In this document: one piece after another, positions 28,224 to 36,607 of the stretch | How the letters are laid out: every line of letters begins with the position of its first letter | How positions within the stretch are numbered: the stretch's first letter is position 1 | Assembly (NCBI GenBank): GCA_963789885.1 | Contig: CAWBNB010000012.1 | Coordinates: 51,189 to 115,188 of the forward strand | DNA from: DATEDA01 sp963789885 | Lineage (GTDB): Bacteria; Pseudomonadota; Gammaproteobacteria; Burkholderiales; SG8-39 | Direction: 5' to 3' | DNA: 64,000 nt | Translations under genes and position numbers: made by a program | The notes under the pieces: model-generated | Told to the model about the DNA's origin: nothing | Databases searched by the model: none | What the model saw: only the letters and a program-made list of their open reading frames with translations

Positions 28224-29377
28224 CATTTCCGCAGCGGCCGGAAGAACTCGCGGATCTCCCGTGCCAGCGCCGCCGGCTGCTCGAGCGCGGCGAAGTGCCC
28301 GCCTTTCTCCATCACCGTCCACCGCCGGATGTCGGAATAGACGCGCTCGGCGACGGAACGCGGCGGGCGCAGGATCTCCTTCGGAAACTCGACATAGCCG
28401 GTCGGCACCGCGATCGCCCCCTCCGGAATCGGCCATGGCCCGTGCATCCGCGCGTAGTACGGCCAGAACGACGATCCGATCGCTCCGGTCGCCCAGTAGA
28501 GCGTGATGTTGGCGAGCATGTCGTCGCGGCTCACCGCGTTCTCGGGATTGCCGTCGCAGTCGGTCCAGGCGCGGAACTTCTCCACCAGCCAGGCAGCGAG
28601 CCCGACCGGCGAGTCGGTCAGGGCGAACGCGAGCGTCTGCGGCCGCGTGCCCTGGATCCACTGGTAGCCGGTTTCCTCCTTCAGGAAGTGAGTCAGCTCG
28701 CCGAGGTAGCGGTTCTCCTCGGCAGTCGGGTTCGCCAGCATGCTCGGATCGCGCCGCACCGGGAGCAGGTTCAGGTGGATGCCGATCATCCGCTCCGCGT
28801 GCGTGTAGCCGAGCCGCGAGGTCACGAACGAGCCCCAGTCGCCGCCCTGCGCGCCGAAGCGGTGGTAGCCGAGCACTCCGGTCATCAGCTCGGCGAAGGC
28901 ATCCGCGATCTCCTCGATCTTGAACCGCCGCTGTCCGGGCGCGAACGACAGCGTGTACCCGGGGAGCGAGGGCGCGACGACGGTGAAAGAGTCCCGCGCA
29001 TCGCCGCCGTGGCTGACGGGGTCCGTGAGCATGGGGATCAGCTGCAGGAACTCGATCACCGAGCCCGGCCAGCCGTGCGACAGCAGGAGCGGCATCGGCG
29101 CCGGCCCCTTCCCTTCCTCGTGGACGAAGTGGAGGTCGATCCCGGCGAGCGGAACCTTGAACTGGCGGAACGCGTTGAGCCGCGCCTCCTGCGCGCGCCA
29201 GTCGAAGCCGGTCCGCCAGTAGTCGACGAACCGTTCCAGATAACCGACGCTCGCGCCGGTCGACCACGGCTCGAGCGGCGGCTCGTCGGGAAAGCGCGCG
29301 CGCTCGAGGCGCGCGCGCAGGTCGGCGAGCGCGTCGTCGGCGACGCGCAGCGTGAAGGGGGTCGGTACGGCAGGCAT
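28223..29377 (-). CDS. Epoxide hydrolase (N-terminal EHN domain plus alpha/beta hydrolase)
   Basis: A 384-residue protein with the EHN domain at about 1-105 (FTLRVADDALADLRARLE, then FDWRAQEARLN) and an alpha/beta hydrolase core. The oxyanion-hole motif is LLSHGWPGSVIEF, the nucleophile is the Asp in GAQGGDWGSFV, and the catalytic His is in EKGGHFAALEQP. It should hydrolyse an epoxide to a diol. The start is ATG at 29377, preceded by GGAGG; an in-frame start 66 bases upstream lacks a ribosome site. It is 17 bases after soxA, on the same strand, and may be the last gene of that operon. Confidence 0.9.
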   Translation of the reverse strand: MPAVPTPFTLRVADDALADLRARLERARFPDEPPLEPWSTGASVGYLERFVDYWRTGFDWRAQEARLNAFRQFKVPLAGIDLHFVHEEGKGPAPMPLLLSHGWPGSVIEFLQLIPMLTDPVSHGGDARDSFTVVAPSLPGYTLSFAPGQRRFKIEEIADAFAELMTGVLGYHRFGAQGGDWGSFVTSRLGYTHAERMIGIHLNLLPVRRDPSMLANPTAEENRYLGELTHFLKEETGYQWIQGTRPQTLAFALTDSPVGLAAWLVEKFRAWTDCDGNPENAVSRDDMLANITLYWATGAIGSSFWPYYARMHGPWPIPEGAIAVPTGYVEFPKEILRPPRSVAERVYSDIRRWTVMEKGGHFAALEQPAALAREIREFFRPLRK

Positions 29378-29394
29378 CGGCAATCCTCCAGCAG

Positions 29395-30177
29395 TCAGGG
29401 TCGAACGGCCGGCGATTCCATCTTCATCCCGCGCGCCCGCCACATCAGATAAAGCTCGAGGTCGACGTACTCAGGCGCGCCGTACTCGTACGGCTCCGCG
29501 CGCACGCCGACAAAGCAGTTGCGGAGACGCCGCTGCAGCGAGCCGAGCCCCTGCCACTCTAGCCGGTACAGCGGGTATCCGGTCGGATGGGCCTGCGGGA
29601 TCGGGTTGCCGGCGAGCTTCGCGCCCCAGTGCTCGTCGTGGCACTGGGTGCAGGCGAGATTCAGCTGCCCCTGCCGGCGGAAGAACGCGTCGCGGCCGGC
29701 GTCGAGAAACGGCTTCGTCCGCTCGTCGACTGCGATCTCGACCGGCAGCCCGCGCGACTGACGCGCGACGTAGGCGGCGAGCGACAGCAATTCCCTCCCC
29801 TCATAGGCCAGCGGCGCCAGCTGCTGCCGTTCGGTCCGGCAGGCGTTGATGCGCTGCTCGAGGTTCACCGGACGCCCGCGCGCCGGGTCGAACGCCGGGT
29901 AGCGGGCCGCAACGCCCTTCATGCTTGCAGCCGCGTCGCCGTGGCAGTCGGCGCACGAGCGCCCGGCGACGCCCGCCTTCCGGTTCCAGAGCGCGGCGCC
30001 CTCCAGCACCCACAGCATCCCCGGGTTGGCGACGTCGTCGTCCTGCATCGCGCGGGTCGCGCGGCCCATGAACTCGTAGCCCGAGCGACGATCGGCGAGC
30101 GGGATCTCGGCCATGGCGGCGAAGCTGAGGACGAGGCAGGCGAAGGCGGCGAGGCGCCCGCCGGGTCGCTGGCTCAC
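29395..30177 (-). CDS. soxA: Dihaem c-type cytochrome SoxA
   Basis: A 260-residue periplasmic cytochrome with a signal peptide (PGGRLAAFACLVLSFAAMA). It has two CxxCH haem sites, RSCADCHGD near 87 and LACTQCHDEHW near 180, and the C-terminal cysteine in LRRLRNCFVGVRAEP, which in known SoxA ligates haem and carries the substrate. Known SoxAX joins thiosulfate to the SoxY cysteine. Start GTG at 30177 overlaps the soxZ stop as GTGA. Because soxZ is frameshifted, the soxZ and soxA frames appear joined; they are separate genes. Confidence 0.9.
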   Translation of the reverse strand: MSQRPGGRLAAFACLVLSFAAMAEIPLADRRSGYEFMGRATRAMQDDDVANPGMLWVLEGAALWNRKAGVAGRSCADCHGDAAASMKGVAARYPAFDPARGRPVNLEQRINACRTERQQLAPLAYEGRELLSLAAYVARQSRGLPVEIAVDERTKPFLDAGRDAFFRRQGQLNLACTQCHDEHWGAKLAGNPIPQAHPTGYPLYRLEWQGLGSLQRRLRNCFVGVRAEPYEYGAPEYVDLELYLMWRARGMKMESPAVRP

Positions 30178-30495
30178 GCGACGCTGATCGGGGCGGTCTC
30201 GGTCACCGCGAAACCGTTGTCGCCGAGCCAGCTTGAACTCGATCGTGCCGCTCTCGGTCGCGACCGTGGTGAACGTCATGAACGGATTGGCGGCGATCGC
30301 GGGATAGAGCTCGGCGCGGAGGATCTCGGCGCCGTTGTAGGTGCAGACGAACGACGTGACGATGTCGCGCGGGATCAGCTGGCCGAGCTGGGTGCGGCGA
30401 AAGCCGTTCTCCATCGGGTGCCTGACGAGCGTCTTGATCTCGATGATCTCGCCGCGCTTCGCCTGCGCCGGCACGGTTACGATCGCGTTCACCAT
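30174..30495 (-). pseudogene. soxZ: SoxZ sulfur-carrier partner, frameshifted near its end
   Basis: The product reads VTVPAQAKRGEIIEIKTLV, RHPMENGFRRTQLG, VTSFVCTYNGAEILRAEL and FMTFTTVATESGTIEFK, matching SoxZ. One extra C after the FK codons (forward base about 30231) shifts the frame; without it the end reads WLGDNGFAVTETAPISVA and stops at 30174, a normal length of about 106 residues. SoxZ pairs with SoxY and holds its carrier arm. ATG at 30495 abuts the soxY stop. It could be a sequence error. Confidence 0.85.
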
Positions 30496-30969
30496 TCAGA
30501 TCAGCCCGTCCTCGAGACAGGCCGAAAGCGTGACCACCACCTCCGCGCTGTCGGACCAGAAGGAGCCGTCGCTCAGCTCGGCGATCGCGACCACAGTCCC
30601 CGTGTCGGCAAGCCGGAAGCGGGTCGCAATGCGCGCCCGGCCCGAGCGTGGGCCGAGATGGACGCTCATCACGTTCGGCTGCGGGTTCTTCTCGGTGAAG
30701 ACGTGGATCGTCTTCACGTGGTCGGCCGGCGTCATGGGGCTCTCGACCGCGACGGAAAGCGGCACGGCGTTGCCGTTGTCGATGAGCGGCGGAACCTCGA
30801 GCTTCACCTTGCCGGGGCGGACCTGGGCGTTGCCCACCACCTTGCGCAGCGCCGCCTGAAACGCGGCCTTCCGCTGTGCCGCCAGGTTGGGATCGAGCTG
30901 GGCCTTTGCCGTCGTCGCCGCGCCGAGGGATGCGCCGGCAAGAACCAGAAATTCGCGGCGTGTCGTCAT
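30496..30969 (-). CDS. soxY: SoxY sulfur-carrier protein with a non-canonical C-terminus
   Basis: A 157-residue protein with a twin-arginine signal (MTTRREFLVLAGASLGAATTAKAQ), which fits SoxY export to the periplasm as a SoxYZ pair. The body has VPPLIDNGNAVPLSVAVESP, DHVKTIHVFTEKNPQPNV and ATRFRLADTGTVVAIAELSDG, typical of SoxY. The classical carrier end GGCGG is absent: the chain ends TLSACLEDGLI, with a single cysteine six residues from the end. Whether this cysteine carries sulfur is unknown. It lies 10 bases after soxX and abuts soxZ. Confidence 0.88.
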   Translation of the reverse strand: MTTRREFLVLAGASLGAATTAKAQLDPNLAAQRKAAFQAALRKVVGNAQVRPGKVKLEVPPLIDNGNAVPLSVAVESPMTPADHVKTIHVFTEKNPQPNVMSVHLGPRSGRARIATRFRLADTGTVVAIAELSDGSFWSDSAEVVVTLSACLEDGLI

Positions 30970-30979
30970 CTCGTCGTCG

Positions 30980-31384
30980 TCACTTGAGCGTAGAGGATAG
31001 GCAACGATGTCTTCGATCTGTTCCGCGGTGAGCATCGTCTTGCCGCGAAACGCGGTGGCGACCCGAGTCGAGACCGTCGGTCCTGTAGTACGCGGGCATC
31101 AGGGTGTCCGGGTTGACCCGCCCCGGATCGACGATCTTCGCCCGGATCTCGCCCTCGGACAAGCGCGCGCCGACGCCCTTGAGATCGGGCGCGAGCTCGC
31201 CCTGGAACCGCTCTTCGGGGAACGGCCCGCCGTGGCACAGCAGGCACAGGCCGACCTGCCGGTTTGCGACGATCGCCCGGCCCCGCGCCGGATCGCCCTT
31301 GGCGCCGGTCAGCGAGGCCGGTATCTCATCGCCCGCAAAAGCCGTTCCCAGCAAGAACGCGAATACGCCCGCGCAAAGCCTCAC
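30980..31384 (-). CDS. soxX: Monohaem c-type cytochrome SoxX (two compensating indels)
   Basis: A 134-codon frame with a signal peptide (CAGVFAFLLGTAFAGDE), one haem site GLCLLCHGGPF and an axial Met in DTLMPAYYRTDGL. The last third is out of frame: one extra base near 31066 and one missing base near 30995 bracket a segment that, corrected, reads VATAFRGKTMLTAEQIEDIVAY and then ends LSTLK, a usual SoxX end. Because the shifts cancel, the normal stop is still used. SoxX partners SoxA. GTG at 31384 overlaps the stop of the IorB-type gene as GTGA. Confidence 0.85.
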   Translation of the reverse strand: MRLCAGVFAFLLGTAFAGDEIPASLTGAKGDPARGRAIVANRQVGLCLLCHGGPFPEERFQGELAPDLKGVGARLSEGEIRAKIVDPGRVNPDTLMPAYYRTDGLDSGRHRVSRQDDAHRGTDRRHRCLSSTLK

Positions 31385-33585
31385 ACCAGCTCGATACCGT
31401 GGTTCTTGAGCGGCACCGAGCGGAGGCGCTTGCCGGTCGCCCGGTAGAACGCGTTCAGCACCGCCGGCGCGGCGACGCAGATCGTCGGCTCGCCGATGCC
31501 GCCCCAGACCGCGCCACCCGTAGGCATGAGGATGGTTTCCACCTTGGGCATCTGCGCGATTCGCATCGAGTCGTACTGGTGGAAGTTGGTCTGCTCGATG
31601 CGGCCGTCCTTCACCGTGCACTCCTGGAAGAACAGCGCCGAGAGGCCGTAGACGAACGACCCCGCGACCTGGCGGTCGATCTGCGCCGGGTTGACGGCGT
31701 AGCCCGGGTCGGTCGCGGCGACGATCCGGTGCACCTTCACCTTGGTGCCGCCCTGCACCGAGATCTCGCAGGCCGCGGCGACGAAGCTGTCGAACGCCTT
31801 CATCTGCGCGAGCCCCCGGTAGATGCCCTGCGGAGCGGGTTTCCCCCAGCCGATGCGCTCCGCCACCGCGTTCAGGACGCCCAGGTTCCGCGGGTGGTTC
31901 GCCATCAGCTTCCGCCGGAACTCGAGCGGATCCTGGCCGGCTGCGTCCGCCAGCTCGTCCATGAAGCACTCGATGAACACCGCGTTCTGGTTGATGTTGA
32001 CGCCGCGCCAGAACCCCGGCGGCACGTGCGTGTTGCGCATCGCGTGGTCGATCAGCAGGTTCGGCACGGTGTAGCCGAACGAGTGCTCACCCGATTCGAA
32101 CACGCCCTGGAAGGCGAGCGGGTCGCGCCCCTTCTGCGCCTGCAGGACCTCCGGGCGGACCGCTGCGAGGATCGACTGGCCCGACAGCCGCATGTGCAGC
32201 CCGGCAAGGTTGCCGCTCGCGTCCAGGCCGCCGGTGAGCTTGCACTGCATCACCGGGTGATACCGGCCGTGCGCCATGTCCTCCTCGCGCGACCAGATCA
32301 TCTTCACCGGCGTGCCGGGCATTTCCTTGGCGATGAGGACCGCCTGCGTCACGTAATCGTCGGGATAGGCGCCGCGCCGGCCGAAACCGCCGCCCAGCAT
32401 GACGTTGTGGACGTCGATCTTGTCGGCCGGCAGGCCGGACGCCGCCTGGACGGCCGCGAACGCGCCTTCGCCGTTCTGCGTCGGGCCCCACATCTCGCAG
32501 CGCTCGGGCGTCCAGCGCACGGTCGCGTTCATCGGCTCCATGCAGACGTGGTTCTGGAACGGGTAGGCGTAGACCGCTTCGACCTTTTTCGCCGCACCGG
32601 CGAGCGCGCCCTTGGCGTCGCCCGCCTGGTTGCCGACGAAGGCCTGCTCCGCGTCCAGTCCCGCCTTGAGCATCGCCGCGATGTCGGCGCTGGACACCTT
32701 GGCGTTCTCGCCCTCGTCCCAGACGATCGGCAGCGCATCGAGCGCAGACTTGGCCTGCCACCAGGTGTCCGCGATCACCGCGACCGCGGAATCGCCGATC
32801 CGCACCACCTTCCGCACGCCCTTCATGCCGTTGACCTTGGCAGCGTCGAAGCTCTTCACCTTGCCCCCGAACACCGGGCAGTCCTTGATCGCGGCGTTCA
32901 GCATCCCCGGCAGCTTCAGGTCGGAGCCGTAGATCATCGTGCCGTTGACCTTCGACGCGGTGTCGAGCCGCTTCACCGGCTTGCCGATGACCTTCCAGGT
33001 CTTCGGATCCTTGAGCGGCACGTCCTTCGGCTGCTCCAGCCGCGCGGCGACCTCGGCCACCCGGCCGTACGTCGTCTTCCGTCCCGAGGGGCCGTGGGTG
33101 ATGACGCTGTTCTCGGCCGTGCATTCGGAGACGGGAACCTTCCACTCGTCGGCGGCGGCCTTGACGAGCATCATGCGCGCGGCGGCGCCGCCCTTGCGCA
33201 CGTAGTCGTGCGACTGGCGGATGCCGCGGCTGCCGCCGGTGGAGAACTCGCCCCATGCGCGCTTGCGCGCGACGCTCTCGCCCGGCGTCGGATACTCGAT
33301 CACCACCTTGTTCCAGTCGCACTCGAGCTCCTCGGCGACGAGCTGCGCTAGGCCGGTGATCGTGCCCTGGCCCATCTCGGCGCGCACGACCCGGATGACG
33401 GTGGTGTTGTCCGGGCGGATCACTACCCAGACGGTGATTTCGGGCGAGCCGTCGGCCGCGCGCACGACCGCCGGGCCGAAGGGGGGAAGGCGCAGTCCGA
33501 GCGCGAGGCCGCCGCCGACGGCGGCGCTGCTGACCAGGAAGGTGCGGCGGCTGACTTTCGGCATTGCGAGTTTCGGCATCGTCAT
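31381..33585 (-). CDS. iorB: Tat-exported molybdenum hydroxylase large subunit (IorB type)
   Basis: A 734-residue xanthine-oxidase-family subunit of the isoquinoline 1-oxidoreductase beta type. It begins with a twin-arginine signal, SRRTFLVSSAAVGGGLALG, so it is probably exported with folded cofactor. Molybdopterin motifs include VRAEMGQGTITGLAQLV, VMLGGGFGRRGAYPDD and GGIGEPTICVAAPAVLNA (with the catalytic Glu). It has no FAD subunit gene beside it, so electrons probably leave through a cytochrome. It overlaps soxX by 4 bases, which makes SoxX or SoxA a candidate acceptor. Start ATG at 33585; ATG at 33579 is possible. Confidence 0.92.
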   Translation of the reverse strand: MTMPKLAMPKVSRRTFLVSSAAVGGGLALGLRLPPFGPAVVRAADGSPEITVWVVIRPDNTTVIRVVRAEMGQGTITGLAQLVAEELECDWNKVVIEYPTPGESVARKRAWGEFSTGGSRGIRQSHDYVRKGGAAARMMLVKAAADEWKVPVSECTAENSVITHGPSGRKTTYGRVAEVAARLEQPKDVPLKDPKTWKVIGKPVKRLDTASKVNGTMIYGSDLKLPGMLNAAIKDCPVFGGKVKSFDAAKVNGMKGVRKVVRIGDSAVAVIADTWWQAKSALDALPIVWDEGENAKVSSADIAAMLKAGLDAEQAFVGNQAGDAKGALAGAAKKVEAVYAYPFQNHVCMEPMNATVRWTPERCEMWGPTQNGEGAFAAVQAASGLPADKIDVHNVMLGGGFGRRGAYPDDYVTQAVLIAKEMPGTPVKMIWSREEDMAHGRYHPVMQCKLTGGLDASGNLAGLHMRLSGQSILAAVRPEVLQAQKGRDPLAFQGVFESGEHSFGYTVPNLLIDHAMRNTHVPPGFWRGVNINQNAVFIECFMDELADAAGQDPLEFRRKLMANHPRNLGVLNAVAERIGWGKPAPQGIYRGLAQMKAFDSFVAAACEISVQGGTKVKVHRIVAATDPGYAVNPAQIDRQVAGSFVYGLSALFFQECTVKDGRIEQTNFHQYDSMRIAQMPKVETILMPTGGAVWGGIGEPTICVAAPAVLNAFYRATGKRLRSVPLKNHGIELV

Positions 33586-33596
33586 GGTCGGCTCCC

Positions 33597-34049
33597 TCAC
33601 GCTGCCTTCGCCGCGGCGTGGATCGCTTCGCGCACCTGCTGGAAGGTGCCGCAGCGGCAGATGTTCGTGATCGCCGCGTCGATGTCGGCATCGGTCGGGC
33701 GCGGCTTTTCGCGCAGGAGCGCGGCGACCGCCATGATCATGCCGCTCTGGCAGTAGCCGCACTGCGGCACGTCGAGATCGACCCACGCCTTCTGCACCTT
33801 GTGCAGGGTGGCGCCCTGCGCCAGGCCCTCGATGGTGGTGATCCGCTTGCCGGCGACGGCGCTGACCGGCATCACGCACGAGCGCACCGCGGCGCCGTCG
33901 ATGTGCACGGTACAGGCGCCGCACTGGGCGAGGCCGCAGCCGTACTTCGTGCCGGTGAGGCCGACCTGCTCGCGGAGCACCCAGAGAAGCGGCGTGTTGG
34001 GGTCGACGTCGACCTGCTGGGTCCTGCCGTTGATGGTCAAGGTGATCAT
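33597..34049 (-). CDS. iorA: 2Fe-2S subunit of the IorAB-type molybdenum hydroxylase
   Basis: A 150-residue two-cluster iron-sulfur subunit: KYGCGLAQCGACTVHIDG for the plant-type cluster, and VPQCGYCQSGMIM with NICRCGTFQQVREA for the second. The ICRCGT form is typical of IorA rather than CoxS. It has no signal of its own and would be carried out with the Tat-bearing large subunit. It is the first gene of the IorAB-Sox operon and lies 11 bases before iorB. ATG at 34049. Confidence 0.94.
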   Translation of the reverse strand: MITLTINGRTQQVDVDPNTPLLWVLREQVGLTGTKYGCGLAQCGACTVHIDGAAVRSCVMPVSAVAGKRITTIEGLAQGATLHKVQKAWVDLDVPQCGYCQSGMIMAVAALLREKPRPTDADIDAAITNICRCGTFQQVREAIHAAAKAA

Positions 34050-34172
34050 GCTGGCTCCTCCTGTCGTTCTTTCGCCGCGGAACTGCGAGCGACCGTACTC
34101 TAGTCCCCGGCCCGCACCGGCGGCAACTCCTGTTCGCGCGTGTTGCGGCGCGTCAGGCCGCCGCGCATCGGA

Positions 34173-35051
34173 CTACGCCGCAAGGGAAATGACCGAATCC
34201 TCGTACCGCCCTGCCCCCATCGCGCCTTCGGGGAAGATCTTGTGTTTCGCGATCCACTCGAAGGACTCCTCGAACACTTCCTTCGTGTAGGGCTCGAATA
34301 CGATCCGCTCGCCGGGCCCCCACCGGCGCGTGTCGACCTGGTCGAGGAAGCGCGCCGGGAATTCCTTCCGGTAGTGATGGGTGTAGAGCTCCGGGCGCAG
34401 GTCGATGTCGCGTTGGGCGCGCCGCAGCGCGCGGAAGAATCTGCGGATGTCCTCCGGGTCCGGAGCGCCGGTGATCATCGTCGCCATCATGAACGTGGTG
34501 TCGATGACCTTGCGGAAGCCGAGCTGCTCGAGGAAGTAGTACGGCCCGCTGAAGAGCGACACCGCCGGGATCTTGCGGTCGATCGCGAGCTCCATCCGCC
34601 GGAACAGCAGCCCGTCGGCGAACGAGAGCTTGATGTCGTCGAGCGGCATGTACTGCTCGAGCGCCTGGATGGTCGCGTAGTGGCTGCCCGATTGATGGCC
34701 GACCGAGATCGTCACGCCCCTGAGATCCGCCGGCTCCCGCACCGCCGACTCCGGCGGCACGAACACCGCGGCGGGCGAGACCGAATAGGCGTCGGCGTAG
34801 AGCTTGCCGTGGCCCGTCGAGGCCGCGACGTTCACCGTCCAGTGGCACGCGCCGCTCACATCACAGCTGCGCCCCTGCTCGAAGGTCTGGTACGCGCCCA
34901 CCTTGTCGGGAGTGGTGTGCTTCTGCGCCGCGTCGCCGGGGCCGTAGTTGTCCCGGAACTCGTAGTCGAGGCCTTCGTCGCGGAAGTAGCCCTTCTCCTC
35001 GGCGACCCATTCCTGCAGCCGGAAATGCGGCGAGATCACGAATCTGCCCAT
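34173..35051 (-). CDS. ABC transporter substrate-binding-like protein (NMT1/SsuA type)
   Basis: A 292-residue type 2 periplasmic-binding-fold protein, beginning MGRFVISPHFRLQEWVAEEKGYF, with LRGVTISVGHQSGSHYATIQ near 115 and SLFSGPYYFLEQLGF near 170, which resemble NitT/TauT/NMT1 receptors. No signal peptide precedes the ATG at 35051, chosen for the AGGAGG site ahead of it, so the protein may be cytoplasmic and not a transport receptor. No ABC permease or ATPase is nearby. Its ligand is unknown. Confidence 0.75.
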   Translation of the reverse strand: MGRFVISPHFRLQEWVAEEKGYFRDEGLDYEFRDNYGPGDAAQKHTTPDKVGAYQTFEQGRSCDVSGACHWTVNVAASTGHGKLYADAYSVSPAAVFVPPESAVREPADLRGVTISVGHQSGSHYATIQALEQYMPLDDIKLSFADGLLFRRMELAIDRKIPAVSLFSGPYYFLEQLGFRKVIDTTFMMATMITGAPDPEDIRRFFRALRRAQRDIDLRPELYTHHYRKEFPARFLDQVDTRRWGPGERIVFEPYTKEVFEESFEWIAKHKIFPEGAMGAGRYEDSVISLAA

Positions 35052-35082
35052 CACTGCCTCCTGTCGGTCGTGGCGCGGTGCG

Positions 35083-36522
35083 TCACCGCGCGGCCAGGAA
35101 CTCCAGCACCCGCCGCTCCTGGTAAGCATAGAACGGATTGTGGCGGAGCCGCATGAGGTCGGCGGCGCCCACGGTCAGCAGGCCGCGCTCGCCGCGCAGC
35201 TCCGCCTGCCCCAGGTAGAGCGCGTGCGAATTCGCCGGCGGCTTCGCGCCGTAGAGCGGATCCTCCGGCGCGAACGGCACCGCGACGTGCGACAGCGAGA
35301 AGATCGCACTTGGCCAGACGAGCCCGGTCGTCTCCCGCACCGCTTCGCTCGGCCCCGCCTTGCGGCTGATCGCGACGAGCTCCCGGCTGTCGGGATTGGC
35401 GTTGGCCAGAAGCGTCGTCGCAAACCGGCGAGGTGGCCCCGACACGAACCAGTCGGGCGCATTCTCCGCATAGGGGGTGAGCAGCAGCCCGACTTCGGCC
35501 TCGCGGTTGATGTCGTACACCACGAGTGCGTGGCCCTCGCTCGCGAGCCGGGAGAACATGACGTCCACCAGCGAACGAGCGGTGATCGTCGCGTCGATGA
35601 GCGACTGGAACGCGATCGTGCGTGCGAATCCCTTCACGCCTTCGCCCTTGTCGATCGCGGCGAACCGGGTGGCGATCACGCCGGTGAGGCGATGCGCCTG
35701 CTCGCCGGCGTTCACCGCGAACGACACGTACTTGTACGGGTCGTACTCCGGTCCGATCGAGTTCCACGCGAGCTTCTCCATCCCCGGCAGGCGCGCGAGC
35801 CGCGACTGCCACACCGCCGCCGCCGCGGCCGGGCTCACGCCGATCGCCGGCGAGAGGAGCACCAGGCGGTCGATGCGCGGCAGATCCTCGCCGCCGAGAC
35901 GCGCGAGCTCGTGCTCGACCGCCAGCGCACCGCCGTTCGAGTAGCCGACGACGACGAGCGGCCGCTCGGGTCCGACCGCCGAACGCAGGTGCCGGGTGGC
36001 GAGCCGCACCGCCGCGGCCCAGTCCTCCCAGGTCGCATCGACCAGTCCGGACGGCGCAGTGCCGTGCCCCGGCAGCCGCAGGCCGAGCACGCGGTAGCCC
36101 TCCGCGAGCAGACGCTCGCCGATCGCGCGCAGCGAGTACGGCGAGTCCGAGAGCCCGTGCAGCAGCAGCACCGCACCCTTCGGCGCCGCCGGCACGAGCT
36201 CGAACGTGCGGTTCCAGTCCTTCGGGTAGGCGGTCGGATCGGACAGACTGCCGGCGGAATAGCGGTTGAGCTTCCGCCGCTCCTCGACGCGGTCGTACAC
36301 CTTGGTGCGAAGCTCGCGGAAGACCGCGTCCTCGACCGCGAGGTACTCGGCCAGCGTCTTCGCCGGCGAGCCGGCGCGGAACTCCGACTCGAACCGCGCG
36401 GTGTGCCAGGGCCGCAGGTCCGGGCGGCCGTTCAGGTAAACGATGTAGCCGACGACGACGGTCGCGAAAACGCCGATTACCGCAGCGAAGAGGAACCCGC
36501 CGACACGCTTCAGCCACCGCAT
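35083..36522 (-). CDS. Membrane-anchored alpha/beta hydrolase
   Basis: A 479-residue protein with one N-terminal membrane segment (GGFLFAAVIGVFATVVVGYIVYL) and an alpha/beta hydrolase domain from about 115. LLLHGLSDSPYSLRAIG is the oxyanion region, VVGYSNGGALAVEHE the nucleophile elbow, and a late DPLYG and His complete the usual pattern. It is probably an envelope-facing lipase or esterase. ATG at 36522 is preferred over a start 129 bases upstream, since the membrane segment follows directly. It is the neighbour of, but divergent from, the MoxR gene. Confidence 0.82.
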   Translation of the reverse strand: MRWLKRVGGFLFAAVIGVFATVVVGYIVYLNGRPDLRPWHTARFESEFRAGSPAKTLAEYLAVEDAVFRELRTKVYDRVEERRKLNRYSAGSLSDPTAYPKDWNRTFELVPAAPKGAVLLLHGLSDSPYSLRAIGERLLAEGYRVLGLRLPGHGTAPSGLVDATWEDWAAAVRLATRHLRSAVGPERPLVVVGYSNGGALAVEHELARLGGEDLPRIDRLVLLSPAIGVSPAAAAAVWQSRLARLPGMEKLAWNSIGPEYDPYKYVSFAVNAGEQAHRLTGVIATRFAAIDKGEGVKGFARTIAFQSLIDATITARSLVDVMFSRLASEGHALVVYDINREAEVGLLLTPYAENAPDWFVSGPPRRFATTLLANANPDSRELVAISRKAGPSEAVRETTGLVWPSAIFSLSHVAVPFAPEDPLYGAKPPANSHALYLGQAELRGERGLLTVGAADLMRLRHNPFYAYQERRVLEFLAAR

Positions 36523-36607
36523 GGCGCGCGAGCGTAGCACGCAGCGGATGGGACAACGCGCGCGCGCGGGTGCTATGCTTGCGCCGCCGCCCCGACAAGC
36601 AGCCAGC

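Noticed and set aside
29395..30495. An apparent SoxZ-SoxA fusion
   Set aside because: The join is created by the extra base near 30231. Between the parts lies a short meaningless stretch, and the soxZ end, with its own stop at 30174, is found in the next frame.
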